Origin: Septoria linicola
Lineage: Eukaryota > Ascomycota > Dothideomycetes > Mycosphaerellales > Mycosphaerellaceae
Direction: 5' to 3'
DNA length: 64,000 nt
Assembly: GCA_024114885.1 (NCBI GenBank)
Contig: CP099428.1
Coordinates: 1,054,001 to 1,118,000, forward strand
Shown: piece by piece, positions 21,628-31,951 of the stretch
Layout: every line of letters starts with the position of its first letter
Position numbering within the stretch: position 1 is the stretch's first letter
Translations under genes and position numbers: made by a program
Notes under the pieces: generated by a model
The model's database searches: none
The model's input: only the letters and a program-made list of their open reading frames with translations
Told to the model about the DNA's origin: nothing

Positions 21628-24332
21628 TCAGCAGAGAGTACTTCGAGGTTCCATGTCTCGTTCATCATCAAAATACGCTTCAGCAATCCTCTCTTGCTCG
21701 CTCTCGTGCTCACCAGACGTTTGTGGTTGAGCATCCATATCATGCTCCGTAACTGCACCTTCGCTCTCAGCTCTGACATGCACCTGCGCACGTGGCGCAA
21801 AAGCCTCAATCCTATTCTCCAGATTCTGCTTCAAATCAGCCGTAAAGTCCAAAGAGCGCCACTCTGTGTTCTTCCTAATCTCTGCTTCGATCGCTGCCTT
21901 GTCTCTCGACCTGCTGAGGTACTTTCGGGTCCACTCATCCCACGTCAAGCCATCAGTCTCCATTCTTCTGATCGTGTCCAGCACGCCTTCAAGATCTCGC
22001 TCGGATATGTAGCCGGAAAGAAGGGAGTTGTAGGTGATCGTGTTTGGCTTGATGTCCTTGCTGCGCATGTATGTAAGGACTTGCTCGGCAAGGCGCAATT
22101 GACCATGTCGTGTGAATCCATGCAGGAAGATGGACCAGGTCTGCACGGTAGGTCTCATGCGGTGATACTTCGCACCTGCTTCGTTCGCAAGCTGCATGTA
22201 TTTGACGACTTCTGCGGCATGGAGCATGCCTTTTTTGTTTTGGTGAAAGTGCTCAGAAAGGCATTGAAGATGTGGTCTGTCTGTACCATGGATGCAAAAG
22301 GCTCTTCGCCCGCCTCGATGACATGCTTGAACCGCTGCCAGGTCTCATACGCGGCCGCGACTGACTTGTCGCGGAAGAAAGATTGCTCTAGAAAGGTGGA
22401 GAGGACGATGTAAATATCTTGTGCGCGGGGCTGTGGGCGGTTGCCATCGCGGTGGCGGTCGACTTGGGAGAGGCCATCAGGCAGGAGGCCAACAAGTCGC
22501 AGTGGTCCAACGGTGAATAATTGGGCGTACGCATCTGCGACAGTATGGAATACTTTCTCGCGATAGTTCGTCCGAGTGTGATGCAATGCAAGACAATGCA
22601 GTATTTCCGTTGCCACGATTGGGGCGTCCAGCACGTTGATACCACCAATGGCCGTGCGGATGGTATTGTTGAGCACATCGGCATCGTCAATGGATATCTT
22701 GCAGGCCTTGAGCAAGATGGCGAACGTATACTGGTCAGGCTGTAGGCCATGGTCGCGAAGGGAATGGTAGATGTCCATGGCAGTCTTGATGTCACCAGCC
22801 TCGACTGCGTTCAACATGATGATGTTGGCTAGATTGCTGTTCAAGGTCAGACCGATCTTGAACATGGCATCGACGATTCGAATACATGCGCGAAGGCCTC
22901 CAGGCATGCTGACTGCTTTCCGCAGTAAGATACTGCAGACTTTCCGGAAAGAGAGTCCATCAACATCAGCCCCTGCATGCTTCGACTCGAGCAGTGCATC
23001 GAGAGCTTGACCACCTTTTTGACGTTTGGAGAATGTGATGGCGAACCTCAGCCAGGTCGCCCAGTGTACCTGTCGATGGTGGAACCTTTTGAGATCTCCG
23101 TAGACTGCAGAGAGCGCTTCATCGCCGAAGTGATCGCTGAGGGCACGGTAAACGAAGCCATGGGTTCCCACCTGACTCGTGGAATGTGCAAACCGGGTAA
23201 GAGCGATGAAGGCATCAGCTAGTCGCTTCAAGTTAGGGATGTCACCTCTGTACCAGTATATCGTGGCCAAGCATCGCAACGACTCTTGACGGTAGAGGAT
23301 AGACAAGCGACCTTGCGTCTTGGACGAAATATTTGTTGCTATGAGCAAATTCAGAGCGCCGGTAGGATCGTAATGAAGGAACCAAAGCAGAACATGTGGC
23401 CATTGACCACGATGCTTGGAGAACAGACTTTGGAGATTGTCTGCAGAGCTGAGCTCAAGCTGATTGTATACTTCATCGACCAGATCGAAAACCAGCGGCG
23501 ACAGAGTGGGTGGAGTTGGATCTGGGCTTGCGGTGCTTGACCGTGGACGACTAGTGGTGTGTGACCGTGGAGTAGTGGTGGGAATGTAGGAGTAGAGCGA
23601 TTTGACGTTCCTCATCCAGTTTCGTATGGACCATGAGCGAGGCCTCTGCGAATCGGGCAGAACGACATGCTTGCCAGGTCTTGGGTCGGCATCTTCTCGA
23701 CGCAGCTGATGGCCCAATAGCTCTGTGCGATCATTGTTCCCCTTTAGATCGTTGACTCGTGTTGCACCATGTCGCCCAATGCTCTCGGCGACATGCACGC
23801 GTCTAATCATCTCTGGCCTTGAGCCAGTACGAATGGACGACGAAGCGTGCGCTTCCACACGCGCATGCAGCGCGTGAAGCCTCTCCTTTGGCGACTCGGA
23901 CACTGTCTTCAGCGGCTTGTGCGGGCGCTGGGCTGGCTGTTGTCGAGCCATGACTCCTCGAGCTCGCCTTGGGGTGCGTGGCTTTGCAGCAGCCTCTGTC
24001 GAAGCTTCAACGACATGCTGCTCGCGGTCGTGCTCGCAGGTGCCGCTTAGGATGTGCTCATTGCTGGAGACCCGTCTCTCCGAGGGTTCGACATCATCGG
24101 AACCCAGCAGAAAGTCCAGATAGGCGGAGTCGGCGGTGACCTTGTTGAGGTTCACCGCCGGTCTCTGCTGACTGTCATCGCTGCGGAAACCTCGTCCAGA
24201 TGTGCTGTGTGAGGATTGCTGGTGGTGAAGGTGATGGTGCTGCTGCCATTGCAACACACGGGCGGAGGGGGAGGGCGTGTGCAGGCGAGGGTTACGACAG
24301 AGCGTGCGGAAGGCGAGGCAGCATGATGGCAT
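21628..24332 (-). CDS. Pentatricopeptide-repeat (PPR) protein with a -1 frame break (~901 aa)
   Basis: PPR proteins bind RNA in mitochondria and support expression of mitochondrial transcripts. The minus-strand frame runs from 24332 to the break at 22230-22236, then continues one base back to the stop at 21628. I chose the ATG at 24332 because it gives an Arg-rich, presequence-like N-terminus (MPSCCLAFRTLCRNPRLH) and leaves room for the divergent promoter; an in-frame ATG at 24500 is possible. Repeat units are clear in the C-terminal half: GLQPDQYTFAILLKACK, VQTWSIFLHGFTRHGQ and IKPNTITYNSLLSGYISERD. The first third is low-complexity and basic. At the break, FTKTKK must continue as GMLHAAEVV, one base back, at an A6 run that is also a canonical slippery heptamer. 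A missing A is the simpler explanation. Confidence 0.85.
22216..22236 (-). other. A-AAA-AAG heptamer and adjoining hairpin at the PPR frame break
   Basis: On the minus strand the zero frame reads ACA AAA AAG GCA. The heptamer A AAA AAG (22236-22230) fits the X-XXY-YYZ rule for -1 slippage, and -1 restores the downstream PPR frame. It runs directly into a perfect 6-bp stem, GGCATG/CATGCC with a 3-nt loop (22230-22216). The spacer is essentially zero, shorter than in proven cases. Confidence 0.4.
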
Positions 24333-24559
24333 AGGCGGACATCCCTCACTCTTTCCTATCCGATACTTTCTGCTTAATGTGCTGTCTGACAATCTCAACA
24401 CAGCAAGACGCGATCGAGAGCAGACTTTCTCGGAGGTGAAGCAGCGGTACTGCAACTCCGCGTGAAAAGGCTTGGCGCGGCTCTTCTTGCACCTGTCCAT
24501 GCTCTTTCTTTCTTTCCACTTTTATTACTTTTCTCTGCCACAAACACTCTGCACACAGA
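24333..24559. promoter_or_regulatory. Divergent promoter between PPR gene and cwf18
   Basis: 227 bp between two start codons pointing away from each other. The side near 24490-24550 is pyrimidine-rich on the plus strand, as in many fungal core promoters. No specific site was identified. Confidence 0.5.
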
Positions 24560-25198
24560 ATGGCGTCGACCCAAGCACTCAGTGCCGCCGCGTCGGACCG
24601 GAAAGCGCGACTTGCTCAACTGAAATCACTGAAGCGCAAAGCCCCCGAAGCAGCCAACGACTCACAGCAAGATGATGAAGCTGCCCCTTTCGCAGCAGCA
24701 GCAGAACCCGCGACAGACGATGTAACTTCTCGCTATGTCTCTGGCCGAAACTACGATCACTCCACCAAAGGCGCCAAGCTCGGTTTCGAAAATGGTCCCG
24801 ATCAAGGCCAAACCACTCTCGAGCTGAAAGCTGCAGAATTAGCTGCACAGACGAAACAACAGGCCGAGGAGGAAGAAAAGAACGAGGCGCCCTTGGACCT
24901 CTTCAAATTACAGCCCAAAAAGCCGAACTGGGATCTGAAGCGAGATCTCGACCAGAAACTGGGAGTGCTAAATGTGAGAACCGATAATGCCATCGCCAGA
25001 TTGGTGAGGGAACGCATACAGAAGCAGCAGGAGGCTGCCAAGGCACGAGGGAATGAACAGGCGCAAGGTGGAGATGTGGAAGCACAGGGAATCGAGGGCG
25101 CAACGCTCGTTGAGGCAACTAATGTGAGGGAACGCGAGGATGAAGAGGAAGCCCGGAGGGAGAGGGAAGAGGAGGATGCCCTGTTAGATGGCTCATGA
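24560..25198 (+). CDS. cwf18: Pre-mRNA splicing factor Cwf18 / CCDC12 family (212 aa)
   Basis: Component of the NTC/Prp19-associated (Cwf) spliceosome in the nucleus (family knowledge). Single exon, 212 aa. The N-terminus is a basic helix (DRKARLAQLKSLKRKAPE), followed by RYVSGRNYDHSTKGAKLGFE. The family's diagnostic block lies in the middle: LDLFKLQPKKPNWDLKRDLD, then KLGVLNVRTDNAIARLVRERI. The C-terminal third is a highly charged Glu/Arg coiled-coil ending in an acidic tail. No frame damage. It is divergently paired with the PPR gene. Length and domain order fit other fungal Cwf18 proteins. Confidence 0.93.
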   Translation: MASTQALSAAASDRKARLAQLKSLKRKAPEAANDSQQDDEAAPFAAAAEPATDDVTSRYVSGRNYDHSTKGAKLGFENGPDQGQTTLELKAAELAAQTKQQAEEEEKNEAPLDLFKLQPKKPNWDLKRDLDQKLGVLNVRTDNAIARLVRERIQKQQEAAKARGNEQAQGGDVEAQGIEGATLVEATNVREREDEEEARREREEEDALLDGS

Positions 25199-25637
25199 AG
25201 ACATGACCTACCATTGCGCATTGCATACTTCTGAGGAGCCACTACCGAGGTCGCGAATTCTCCGGCAAGTGCTCGAAAGCTGTTCCTCGTCGCCTGTGTT
25301 GGCATGGAAGCACATGAGCGAGCCATTGCCAACGAGTACGCAGAGTGCTGTCAGCACGCGGAGTTACGAGGATCCTATGGCTCATCAAGCGAAGCTGGAA
25401 TTGAACCACATCTGCGAGGAGCGGGCTAATGGCGGGCATGACGGAGATCACCGCACATATGGCGATGCTGTTGTGGGGCACACGAGCACAGTTTAAGGAG
25501 ACTTGATGAACGGCTGTGCGATGGGTTGTGCGGCTGACAACACGCCCTGCGCGTAAGAAGGAAATAGCTGTCGCATGTCCGATGGTCCTGCCAATACGAT
25601 CACGACAGAGGAATCCTCGCGCCTGGGACTTGGGCAC
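25199..25637. other. Short intergenic stretch, no gene
   Basis: Downstream of cwf18 up to the transposon. Frames on both strands are open by chance; nothing recognised. Confidence 0.4.
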
Positions 25638-25639
25638 TA

Positions 25640-25662
25640 CAGTAAAACCTGCTTAACGCGAT
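25640..25662. repeat. Left terminal inverted repeat
   Basis: 23 bp, complementary to 26137-26159 except for the outermost base. Confidence 0.88.
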
Positions 25663-25790
25663 CCTCCGTAAGCCGATAACCTCTTTAACGCGATAGAATC
25701 TATCAAATCTTGTAAATACTGCAGTGTACTCTTAACCTACTAATATCGCCATTAACCTGTCGAATTATCGCCTTATATAGGCTTAAAGTT

Positions 25791-26035
25791 ATGCCTAAAC
25801 AGCGTAGCATATTAGTTACATAAAGGCAAGCTCTACGACTACATGCTTAACAGCACCCTTATCTACGCCAGAACCAATTACGTCACTGGTTCAATTACGA
25901 GTTCCAGCGTATAATCACTTAATCCACTATATCCGAAAGCTTGTCGTCCAAATTTAGCTACCTTGACTACTATACTACTACCTTCTAGGCTACTTAGTAG
26001 CGTAAACGAACCCTCCCTGCTTTCTTAGAGGGTAC
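25791..26035 (+). pseudogene. Transposase N-terminal (HTH/CENP-B-like) remnant
   Basis: From the ATG at 25791 one frame reads RQALRLHA, then stop, then QHPYLRQNQLRHWFNYEFQR, then stop, then STISESLSSKFSYLD. This matches the layout of the N-terminal helix-turn-helix of pogo/Fot1 transposases. At least six in-frame stops are present; in the conserved blocks TAA stands where Gln (CAA) is expected, the C-to-T direction of RIP. The DDE catalytic part is absent, so nothing functional is encoded. Confidence 0.7.
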
Positions 26036-26136
26036 GCTATAATCTTAGACAGCAGACAATTGCAGCATAGTTTATATAAGCACCTCTACAAGGCGATAAC
26101 CCCTATAAGGCGATGAAAATCTCGGTGTTGTGAACT

Positions 26137-26159
26137 ATCGCGTTAAGCAGGTTTTACTA
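26137..26159. repeat. Right terminal inverted repeat
   Basis: Inverted copy of 25640-25662, followed by the second TA target duplication at 26160-26161. Confidence 0.88.
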
Positions 26160-26161
26160 TA

Positions 26162-27026
26162 CTCGCAAAACAAAGAGACGGTTTTGTAATGATGGCATTT
26201 GTGAGGCCAGCGCGCCAGCAGCTGCGTTCGTTGATCAGCCTCTTAGCTCACTGACCTTTGTCACGAAACTTGCTCCACGCAGAACGGATGCATATCGGGA
26301 ATGCGGTCGGCCTTGGTCACCAACGCCAAGGATACCTGCACTGCGAATTCACCGAGCATGGGTTCTTGGCGGAACATCGCCGCCTCAACTGCAATGTCTA
26401 GGTGACGCCTGAAAAATTGTCTCACGATACACAAGCCGCGGGTCGCCGCGAATCTCCCGATTTGAAGCGACGTGCAGCCACTGTTGACAACCTACCACAT
26501 ACACAGTACACTGCACCATACGGTGGGGACGATTGCAGCGTGGTACCCAATCTGCCGGAGACTCATCGAGGGTTCGAACAAGCACCTGCGACTGTCACTC
26601 GTTCAGAATCACAGGCTTTCAGAGTTGTAAATTGGATGGCTGTCGACTATTGCAGCCAAAGTCATTCCAGTGAAGCACATTCGGACTATTGCACCTTTCT
26701 CCCAAGGTTGTTTGGCCTGCCATGTGCCCACCATGTGGCCCTCAAATTGGACGGCGATCATCCAGGTGGACCAGGCAATAGTGCGAACACCACCTCAGAC
26801 TATCAATGAGCGGCCGCAGCACATGCGCTCACTAGCCTATACGCGCCAGATAGCCGTGAAGCAATGGCGAAACGCACATATATTCCACAACCTGAACATC
26901 GATAGATATATACCCATCACTACATCCTCTTGGTAGCCCACGTTCAACGCTCTGCTCCATCTCACAATCGTTAAACCAAAGAACATACATCGACAGTCTC
27001 CCACCCAGTCAGCAAGCAAGCACACA
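26162..27026. other. Intergenic, no supportable gene
   Basis: Only short chance frames. The stretch just before 27027 (about 26940-27026) is C/A-rich and likely the leader of the repeat-protein gene. Confidence 0.4.
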
Positions 27027-27752
27027 ATGAGGCCCTCCACATTCCTCCTCATCGGCTCAGCCACCGCCCTCCCCCTCCTCAACCTCCCCGTCGTAGGAGA
27101 TGTCGGCAACCTCGCAAATCTCAACAGCCTCCCCATCGTCGGCGACCTCCCCATCGCAGGCGACATCCTCAAAGGCACAGGCTCCAGCACAAGCACCCCT
27201 CAAAGACGCGAAGCAAATGCCCTACTAGACACTCTTCCTGTCTTTGGAGGTCTAGGACTGGATAAGTTACCTGTTGTAGGAGATCTTGGTCTGGATAGAT
27301 CGCCTGTGGTCGGAGGGTTGCCTGTTGTGGGAGATTTACTCAAGGGGACTGAGAAGGAGAAGGAGAAGCGTGAAGCAGATGCGCTGCTTGGAAACTTACC
27401 TGTTGTGGGGGATTTGGAATTGAACAAGTTGCCTGTTGTAGGCGATCTGGGACTTGACAAGTTGCCTGTTGTAGGAGGACTGCCTGTTGTGGGGAATGTG
27501 TTGAAGCGTGGTGGAGAGAAGGAAGATGGTGAGAAACAGAATAAGTTGCCTCTGGTCGGTGACCTCGGACTAGAGCGCTTGCCTGTTGTGAAGGACTTGC
27601 CTGTTGTGAAGGACTTGCCTGTTGTGAAGGACTTGCCTGTTGTGAAGGACTTGCCTGTTGTGAAGGACTTGCCTGTTGTGAAGGACTTGCCTGTTGTGAA
27701 GGACTTGCCTGTGGTTGGCAATTTGCTTGAAGGCAACAAGAAGCAGGGATAG
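27027..27752 (+). CDS. Secreted repeat protein with Kex2-type sites (241 aa)
   Basis: Single exon, 241 aa, with a short hydrophobic N-terminus (MRPSTFLLIGSATALP) consistent with a signal peptide. The rest is built from repeats around the core LPVVGDL. Two imperfect copies of about 54 residues each begin just after a dibasic site: QRR|EANALL and EKR|EADALL. The EA dipeptide after the basic pair recalls the Kex2/Ste13 processing spacers of yeast alpha-factor. A further KR lies in VLKRGG. The C-terminal part is a run of seven exact LPVVKD hexapeptides. No cysteine, no tyrosine in the cores and no membrane segment. The layout suggests a precursor cut into small amphipathic peptides (KEP- or repellent-like), but maturation is inferred from motifs only. 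Tyr-based cyclic peptides (dikaritin type) are unlikely because the core Tyr is missing and no modifying enzyme gene is adjacent. Confidence 0.8.
   Translation: MRPSTFLLIGSATALPLLNLPVVGDVGNLANLNSLPIVGDLPIAGDILKGTGSSTSTPQRREANALLDTLPVFGGLGLDKLPVVGDLGLDRSPVVGGLPVVGDLLKGTEKEKEKREADALLGNLPVVGDLELNKLPVVGDLGLDKLPVVGGLPVVGNVLKRGGEKEDGEKQNKLPLVGDLGLERLPVVKDLPVVKDLPVVKDLPVVKDLPVVKDLPVVKDLPVVKDLPVVGNLLEGNKKQG
27579..27712 (+). repeat. 18-bp tandem repeat, seven exact units plus a partial
   Basis: Unit TTGCCTGTTGTGAAGGAC repeated without any base change from 27579 to 27704, then a partial unit. It encodes LPVVKD. Perfect identity points to recent expansion by slippage or unequal exchange. The periodicity also keeps antisense frames open. 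Confidence 0.95.
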
Positions 27753-30700
27753 ATGCCCGTTGTTGAGCAGTTTGTTTAGACAGAGTTGAGTGCGAGTCAT
27801 CGAATGTGATGATGCGTATTGCTGCTTTACTGCATCCAATGACAGTCTGGCTTTGGCGAAGTCTGCTCGCACAACAAGAGCATCGATATGAGGAGCTCGT
27901 GCTTCGATGCTTGCACCCGCCCTCTAAAGTATCAGACATAGGTGCTGACCGATTCGCACACGATGGTTCGCTGCTTGCGACTTTTCGTCGCATCGATGAC
28001 TTGAGTCAGGCGACGAGTATGGAGAGCGGATGTGGAGGTCGACGGGTTGTTGAAAAGGCTCCTGTACCTATAACCAACGATGTGTTAGTAGAAGGCGTTG
28101 TGCTGTCACAAAGTCTTTAGCCGCACATGCCACCGATCCAGGTATCAGTGGTGGAAGTCACGATGTTCATGAAGTATTGCGATGGACCTAATCAGTCTCG
28201 CCAGTGTGTGGTCGTAAATTTCATACGGAGCGCCGCATATTGATGGATGATTGAAGGGTTAGTATACCACTCGATGTGCATGAAATCAGTTGGTCGCGCT
28301 CGTGTGACTACAGCATGGTTGGACTGGCTTGACTCCTCGTCCTTTCGCGGCAGCATGAACGAGAGGGCCAGTAAGACGACGCTGTCGCGATATAGATTGG
28401 AATCATCCTTGTGAGGGCTACAGCCAGCCTGGTGGACCAGCAAAGGGTGAACTCATCATCGATTGTCCAGCTCGACAATATGTCGCGGTCATCGGCGCAA
28501 GCGAGCTGAGTGAGTACAAAGCATACGGTCTCGAAGTCGCCGTGGAGATGTGATGAGGTCGCTTCTGACAGCCTGCCGCTAGCGTGATGTGATGAGAAGA
28601 TCGGAAGTGGGAACACTATTGGAGGCCTCCACACGAACGCTTTTGACGTGTTGCATGAAGCGTTCGAGCATGTTGCGGGGAGGTGTGGAATCGCCAAACC
28701 AGCCCTTTTCAAGATTCACAATAGAATGCTTGGCTCGATGGCAAGACCATGGTCAGCCGACTCGATGCTCCGAATGTGGTATCGGTACGAGTTTCGGTCT
28801 GTCAAACGGCCACAGCGGATATTTGCAGTAGAATCGTTGCCGAACAGTCCGAAACATGCCATGCGTAGCCTACTGGTCGTCGGCATCTCAACCGAGACAT
28901 CTGAAGGCAAAGGTGTGGTCGAATGCTTGCGCAATCCATAGTGGGCGCAGCACGTGCGGTCGCTTCGAGCGATCACAGCGCTTCGAGCGAGCACGGTCAG
29001 ATTCCGAAAGCCCCGAGACAATGTGCTTGCGCAAGATCTCGTGGAATGAACGACAGCGCGTGGTTGGTGATCAGCAAGAGTGACCTCCCTGGTTCCAGAC
29101 CCTCGAATAACCGTTTGCCTGTCCCCATCTAAGCGGTTATAGCCACCGTGCCGTTGTAATGGTGCTACTTTTGCTGCTACTTTTTGCTCAAGTCATACCA
29201 TCTTACTATGCGCACGCTCTTCTGGCATGAAGCTCTGAGCTGCAATCCCATGGTCTCTGTCTTCAGCCGGGGTGGGCGATCAGGATCGAGATCAGTCGGC
29301 AGGTACGAGTTGCCTCGCTGATGCTGCTAGCCGACCAGCACGAGCAGCACAAAGCGATGCCTTGAGTCGGCTCTGAGCATCTTTGTGGAGACTGGCCCCG
29401 CACATGCAAATAGTGGGTATGCCACCTGGTGGCAAGTGAAACGTGTAAGGTCACCAGCGCGATATCAGCGTCGTCTCTGTCGTGTGCCTCACCTTAGCAC
29501 TGCATCCTGCTGCGCGGCTGCCGCGCCATATGCTGCTCGGATGCTCTCAAGCGACATGCATTAGAGTCCCAAAATGGACAGCTTTCTCAAGGTCAGCATG
29601 GGACAAGTGTTAGAGTCGGCAAGAGCTGAAGCTTGGAGCCTGGACCATCTGGTTGACAGGCACGAGTCCTGCTATATGCAGGCTGAGCAGCCGTAGACGG
29701 CTGGTAGCGAGATGTGCCTGAGCTGCCAAAAGACATGGAGAGGTCCAAGCGAAGTGCTGGATAAGGTGACTTAGCTTCATGGCATTTGCCATATTGCTGT
29801 ACACGCATGCGCAGCACTCACATATCGCATTTTGGACGAGCGATCATGTTGTCCCGCGTGGACAAGTAAGTGGAGCATTGTGCGTACCGCAAGATTCCGC
29901 GTGCGCTCGAAGCAGTTCGAGTGCTTGAGGTCTCGGCCACGACCCTGGTCGCTGTCGTTGTCTTACGCGCACATTCGTTGACGAGCTGTCAATAGCTGTC
30001 ACGACTTCCATCATGCGCAGTTATGATAGGATGAGGCCTCAACGATGTTGTTTCAGCATAGCACTAGATGGATGTGATTGCCGGAGAAGCCTCCGCTGCC
30101 GACCGTTCTTGCGCCATCGCTGTCTCTTGCCTTGTTCGTAGTCCTAGGACGTAGTGGTAGCGGCCGGTGGAGAACCATAGTGCATCTGTGCACATTTGAT
30201 GATATTACAGCCGCGTGTATCTGCCACTTTGGAGCGCTGCGCTGTCGATATCAAATGTCATCGATGCAGATAGGCGAACACAAAACGCTGTTGTGCTCCC
30301 TGCTATCGCTCTCCCTAAGACGAGGAAGTCCATGCTCATACCACGACTTCAGCTTGCTCGTCGATATTGAATGCATGGATATTTGCACACATGCTAACTT
30401 GCTAAGCATGCTTCATGCACAGAGATATGCACATGCAAGTTTCCACAATCGAGGAAAGGCGTGAATCGGAGCATGCATGTCGCGAACCATGCGGGGAAAC
30501 GACCCAATCCTGCGCTGAGATGTTGAAGGCGACAACCAATACCAGGACTGAAGCAGTAGAAGCTTGACCTATTCGAGCGTGCCCGGAAGATTGCGCCTCT
30601 GCAGGTTGCGAATGCACCACCTTAGCGAGTCCATACAGCCTGCGATGTGTTATTGGAGTGCTGCATGGTGTACCTGGCCCAAGCTCGATGTGGGTGAGGT

Positions 30701-31790
30701 TTGCTTGGTGTGGGTGATGCTATGGTGACGATGGCCATAAGATGTAGCGGTCATGTTCCTTTGTAGCCCGCTCGAGGTGTTCTCAAGCCGGTGGAGGCTG
30801 ACCAGCAAAAGAAGGAAGTTGAGGTGATGAGAATTGGCCCGATGATGGAGAGTGGCAGCGATCAGCGTTGCAAGCATGCTGAAGTCGCTGGAGATCGTTG
30901 AGTTGTTTGGTGATTTCTGCTGGGAAACGCCCTGCCTCCGGTCGGAGACATATTTTCTGGTTGGCGATCACTGCCTGTTGACGAGGGACAGAAGATATGG
31001 CCAGCAAGCCACGGAGCATGAGACACAAGCACTCCCAGTGGCTGCTGCGGTTGGGTCGCCTGTCTGTAATGAGCGTGTGAAGAGGGCAAGACGGGTGCTG
31101 TACGTTAGGTAGCAGAGGTCGATGTCGCCAGCAGACTATTGCCTGTCAACATGCAGTCGCTAGTGGACTCGGTATTGACGGCCGTCCAGCATCTTTTGTG
31201 CTGTCTGCCCAACAAAGCGCATGCGATGACGCTGTCGCTGGGGTCTATTGGGCAGCGAATAATGAGTGAAGTGCAGCGCTCGGCGGACCATGTGCAGAAT
31301 TACACGTGTAGTCGCCTGTGTGCAGCCGTCAACACTTTCGCTGGAGGCAGATTCAGCGTTCTACATCTTGTTGGGGTCGGCCATCGCAGCTTGGCCCGCT
31401 TCCCAGAGGCAGAAGTAGCCACAGATTCCCGTGCACAACGACTTTTAGCCCGCCCGCTGTCGCCTGCATGATTGGCGAAGAAGGTCGTGCCCCTCCGCAA
31501 CCCAAAAGGCTATGAGAAGAGGAGTGCTCGTCTCTGAGAACCAACCTCGAGGTTCACAGCTGGCTATCTCTGTTCGTCCCCAGCGCGCATCTTATCTCCT
31601 GCCGCATTACTCTACTTTTGTTGTACCAATAGCCACTCCTTTCACAACAATAATCTTTCCCGCCCAAAATCTGTTTTCACCCGGGCAGGTGCGACCGACC
31701 GGTGACGCACGATCCTTTGACACTCGAAAGCCTTCGCGAAACATCGGCCCTCTCAACAGAAAAGCGACGCCAAGAACAGGCGTCTCTACC
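27753..31790. other. 4-kb gene-poor stretch
   Basis: No frame on either strand carries a known domain, signal peptide with plausible continuation, or consistent splice sites. A small direct repeat (CGCTTCGAGCGA twice) lies near 28965-28995. The last few hundred bases before the kinase gene are probably its promoter and long leader. Confidence 0.4.
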
Positions 31791-31823
31791 ATGATAAGGC
31801 GACGGCGCCCATTCCTCAATTGA
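31791..31823 (+). promoter_or_regulatory. Upstream ORF 1 of the kinase gene (10 codons)
   Basis: ATG at 31791, TGA at 31821-31823, 128 nt before the kinase start. The ATG follows ACC, a fair initiation context. Presence in the mRNA leader is assumed. Confidence 0.35.
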
Positions 31824-31836
31824 AGAAGGGCGTTCA

Positions 31837-31863
31837 ATGTCTAGCAGAAGCCAGTGTGGTTAG
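31837..31863 (+). promoter_or_regulatory. Upstream ORF 2 of the kinase gene (8 codons)
   Basis: ATG at 31837, TAG at 31861-31863, 88 nt before the kinase ATG. Two short ORFs in tandem suggest translational control of the kinase, if both are transcribed. Confidence 0.35.
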
Positions 31864-31951
31864 AGTGCTGCTGGAGTGCGAGTCTACTAGCGATTCTCCG
31901 CTGAGTGACTGACTCGACGTTCAAAGAGGGTCCGACGTGAGCGTGGAGAGA

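Larger units (their letters stand above)
25640..26159. mobile_element. 520-bp pogo/Fot1-like (Tc1-mariner) DNA element, internally deleted and RIP-scarred
   Basis: The element is bounded by 23-bp terminal inverted repeats (22 of 23 matching), starting CAGTAAAACCTGC on the left and ending GCAGGTTTTACTA on the right. It is flanked by a TA dinucleotide on each side (25638-25639 and 26160-26161), the Tc1/mariner target duplication. Subterminal copies of related GCGATAACC-type words occur near both ends. The interior is visibly more AT-rich than its surroundings. It contains the start of a transposase-like frame, interrupted by TAA/TAG codons of the kind produced by repeat-induced point mutation (CAA or CAG to TAA or TAG). 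At 520 bp it is far too short to be autonomous. The class assignment rests on TIRs, TA duplication and the helix-turn-helix remnant. Confidence 0.85.

Noticed and set aside
26565..26590. GGTTCGAAC, a possible tRNA B-box
   Set aside because: No T-stem complementarity and no A-box or acceptor stem around it.
27200..27993. Long minus-strand frames over the LPVVGD repeat gene (TTGKSF and SQQASP repeats)
   Set aside because: Artefacts of the 18-bp periodicity; no start context, and the sense frame has the signal peptide.
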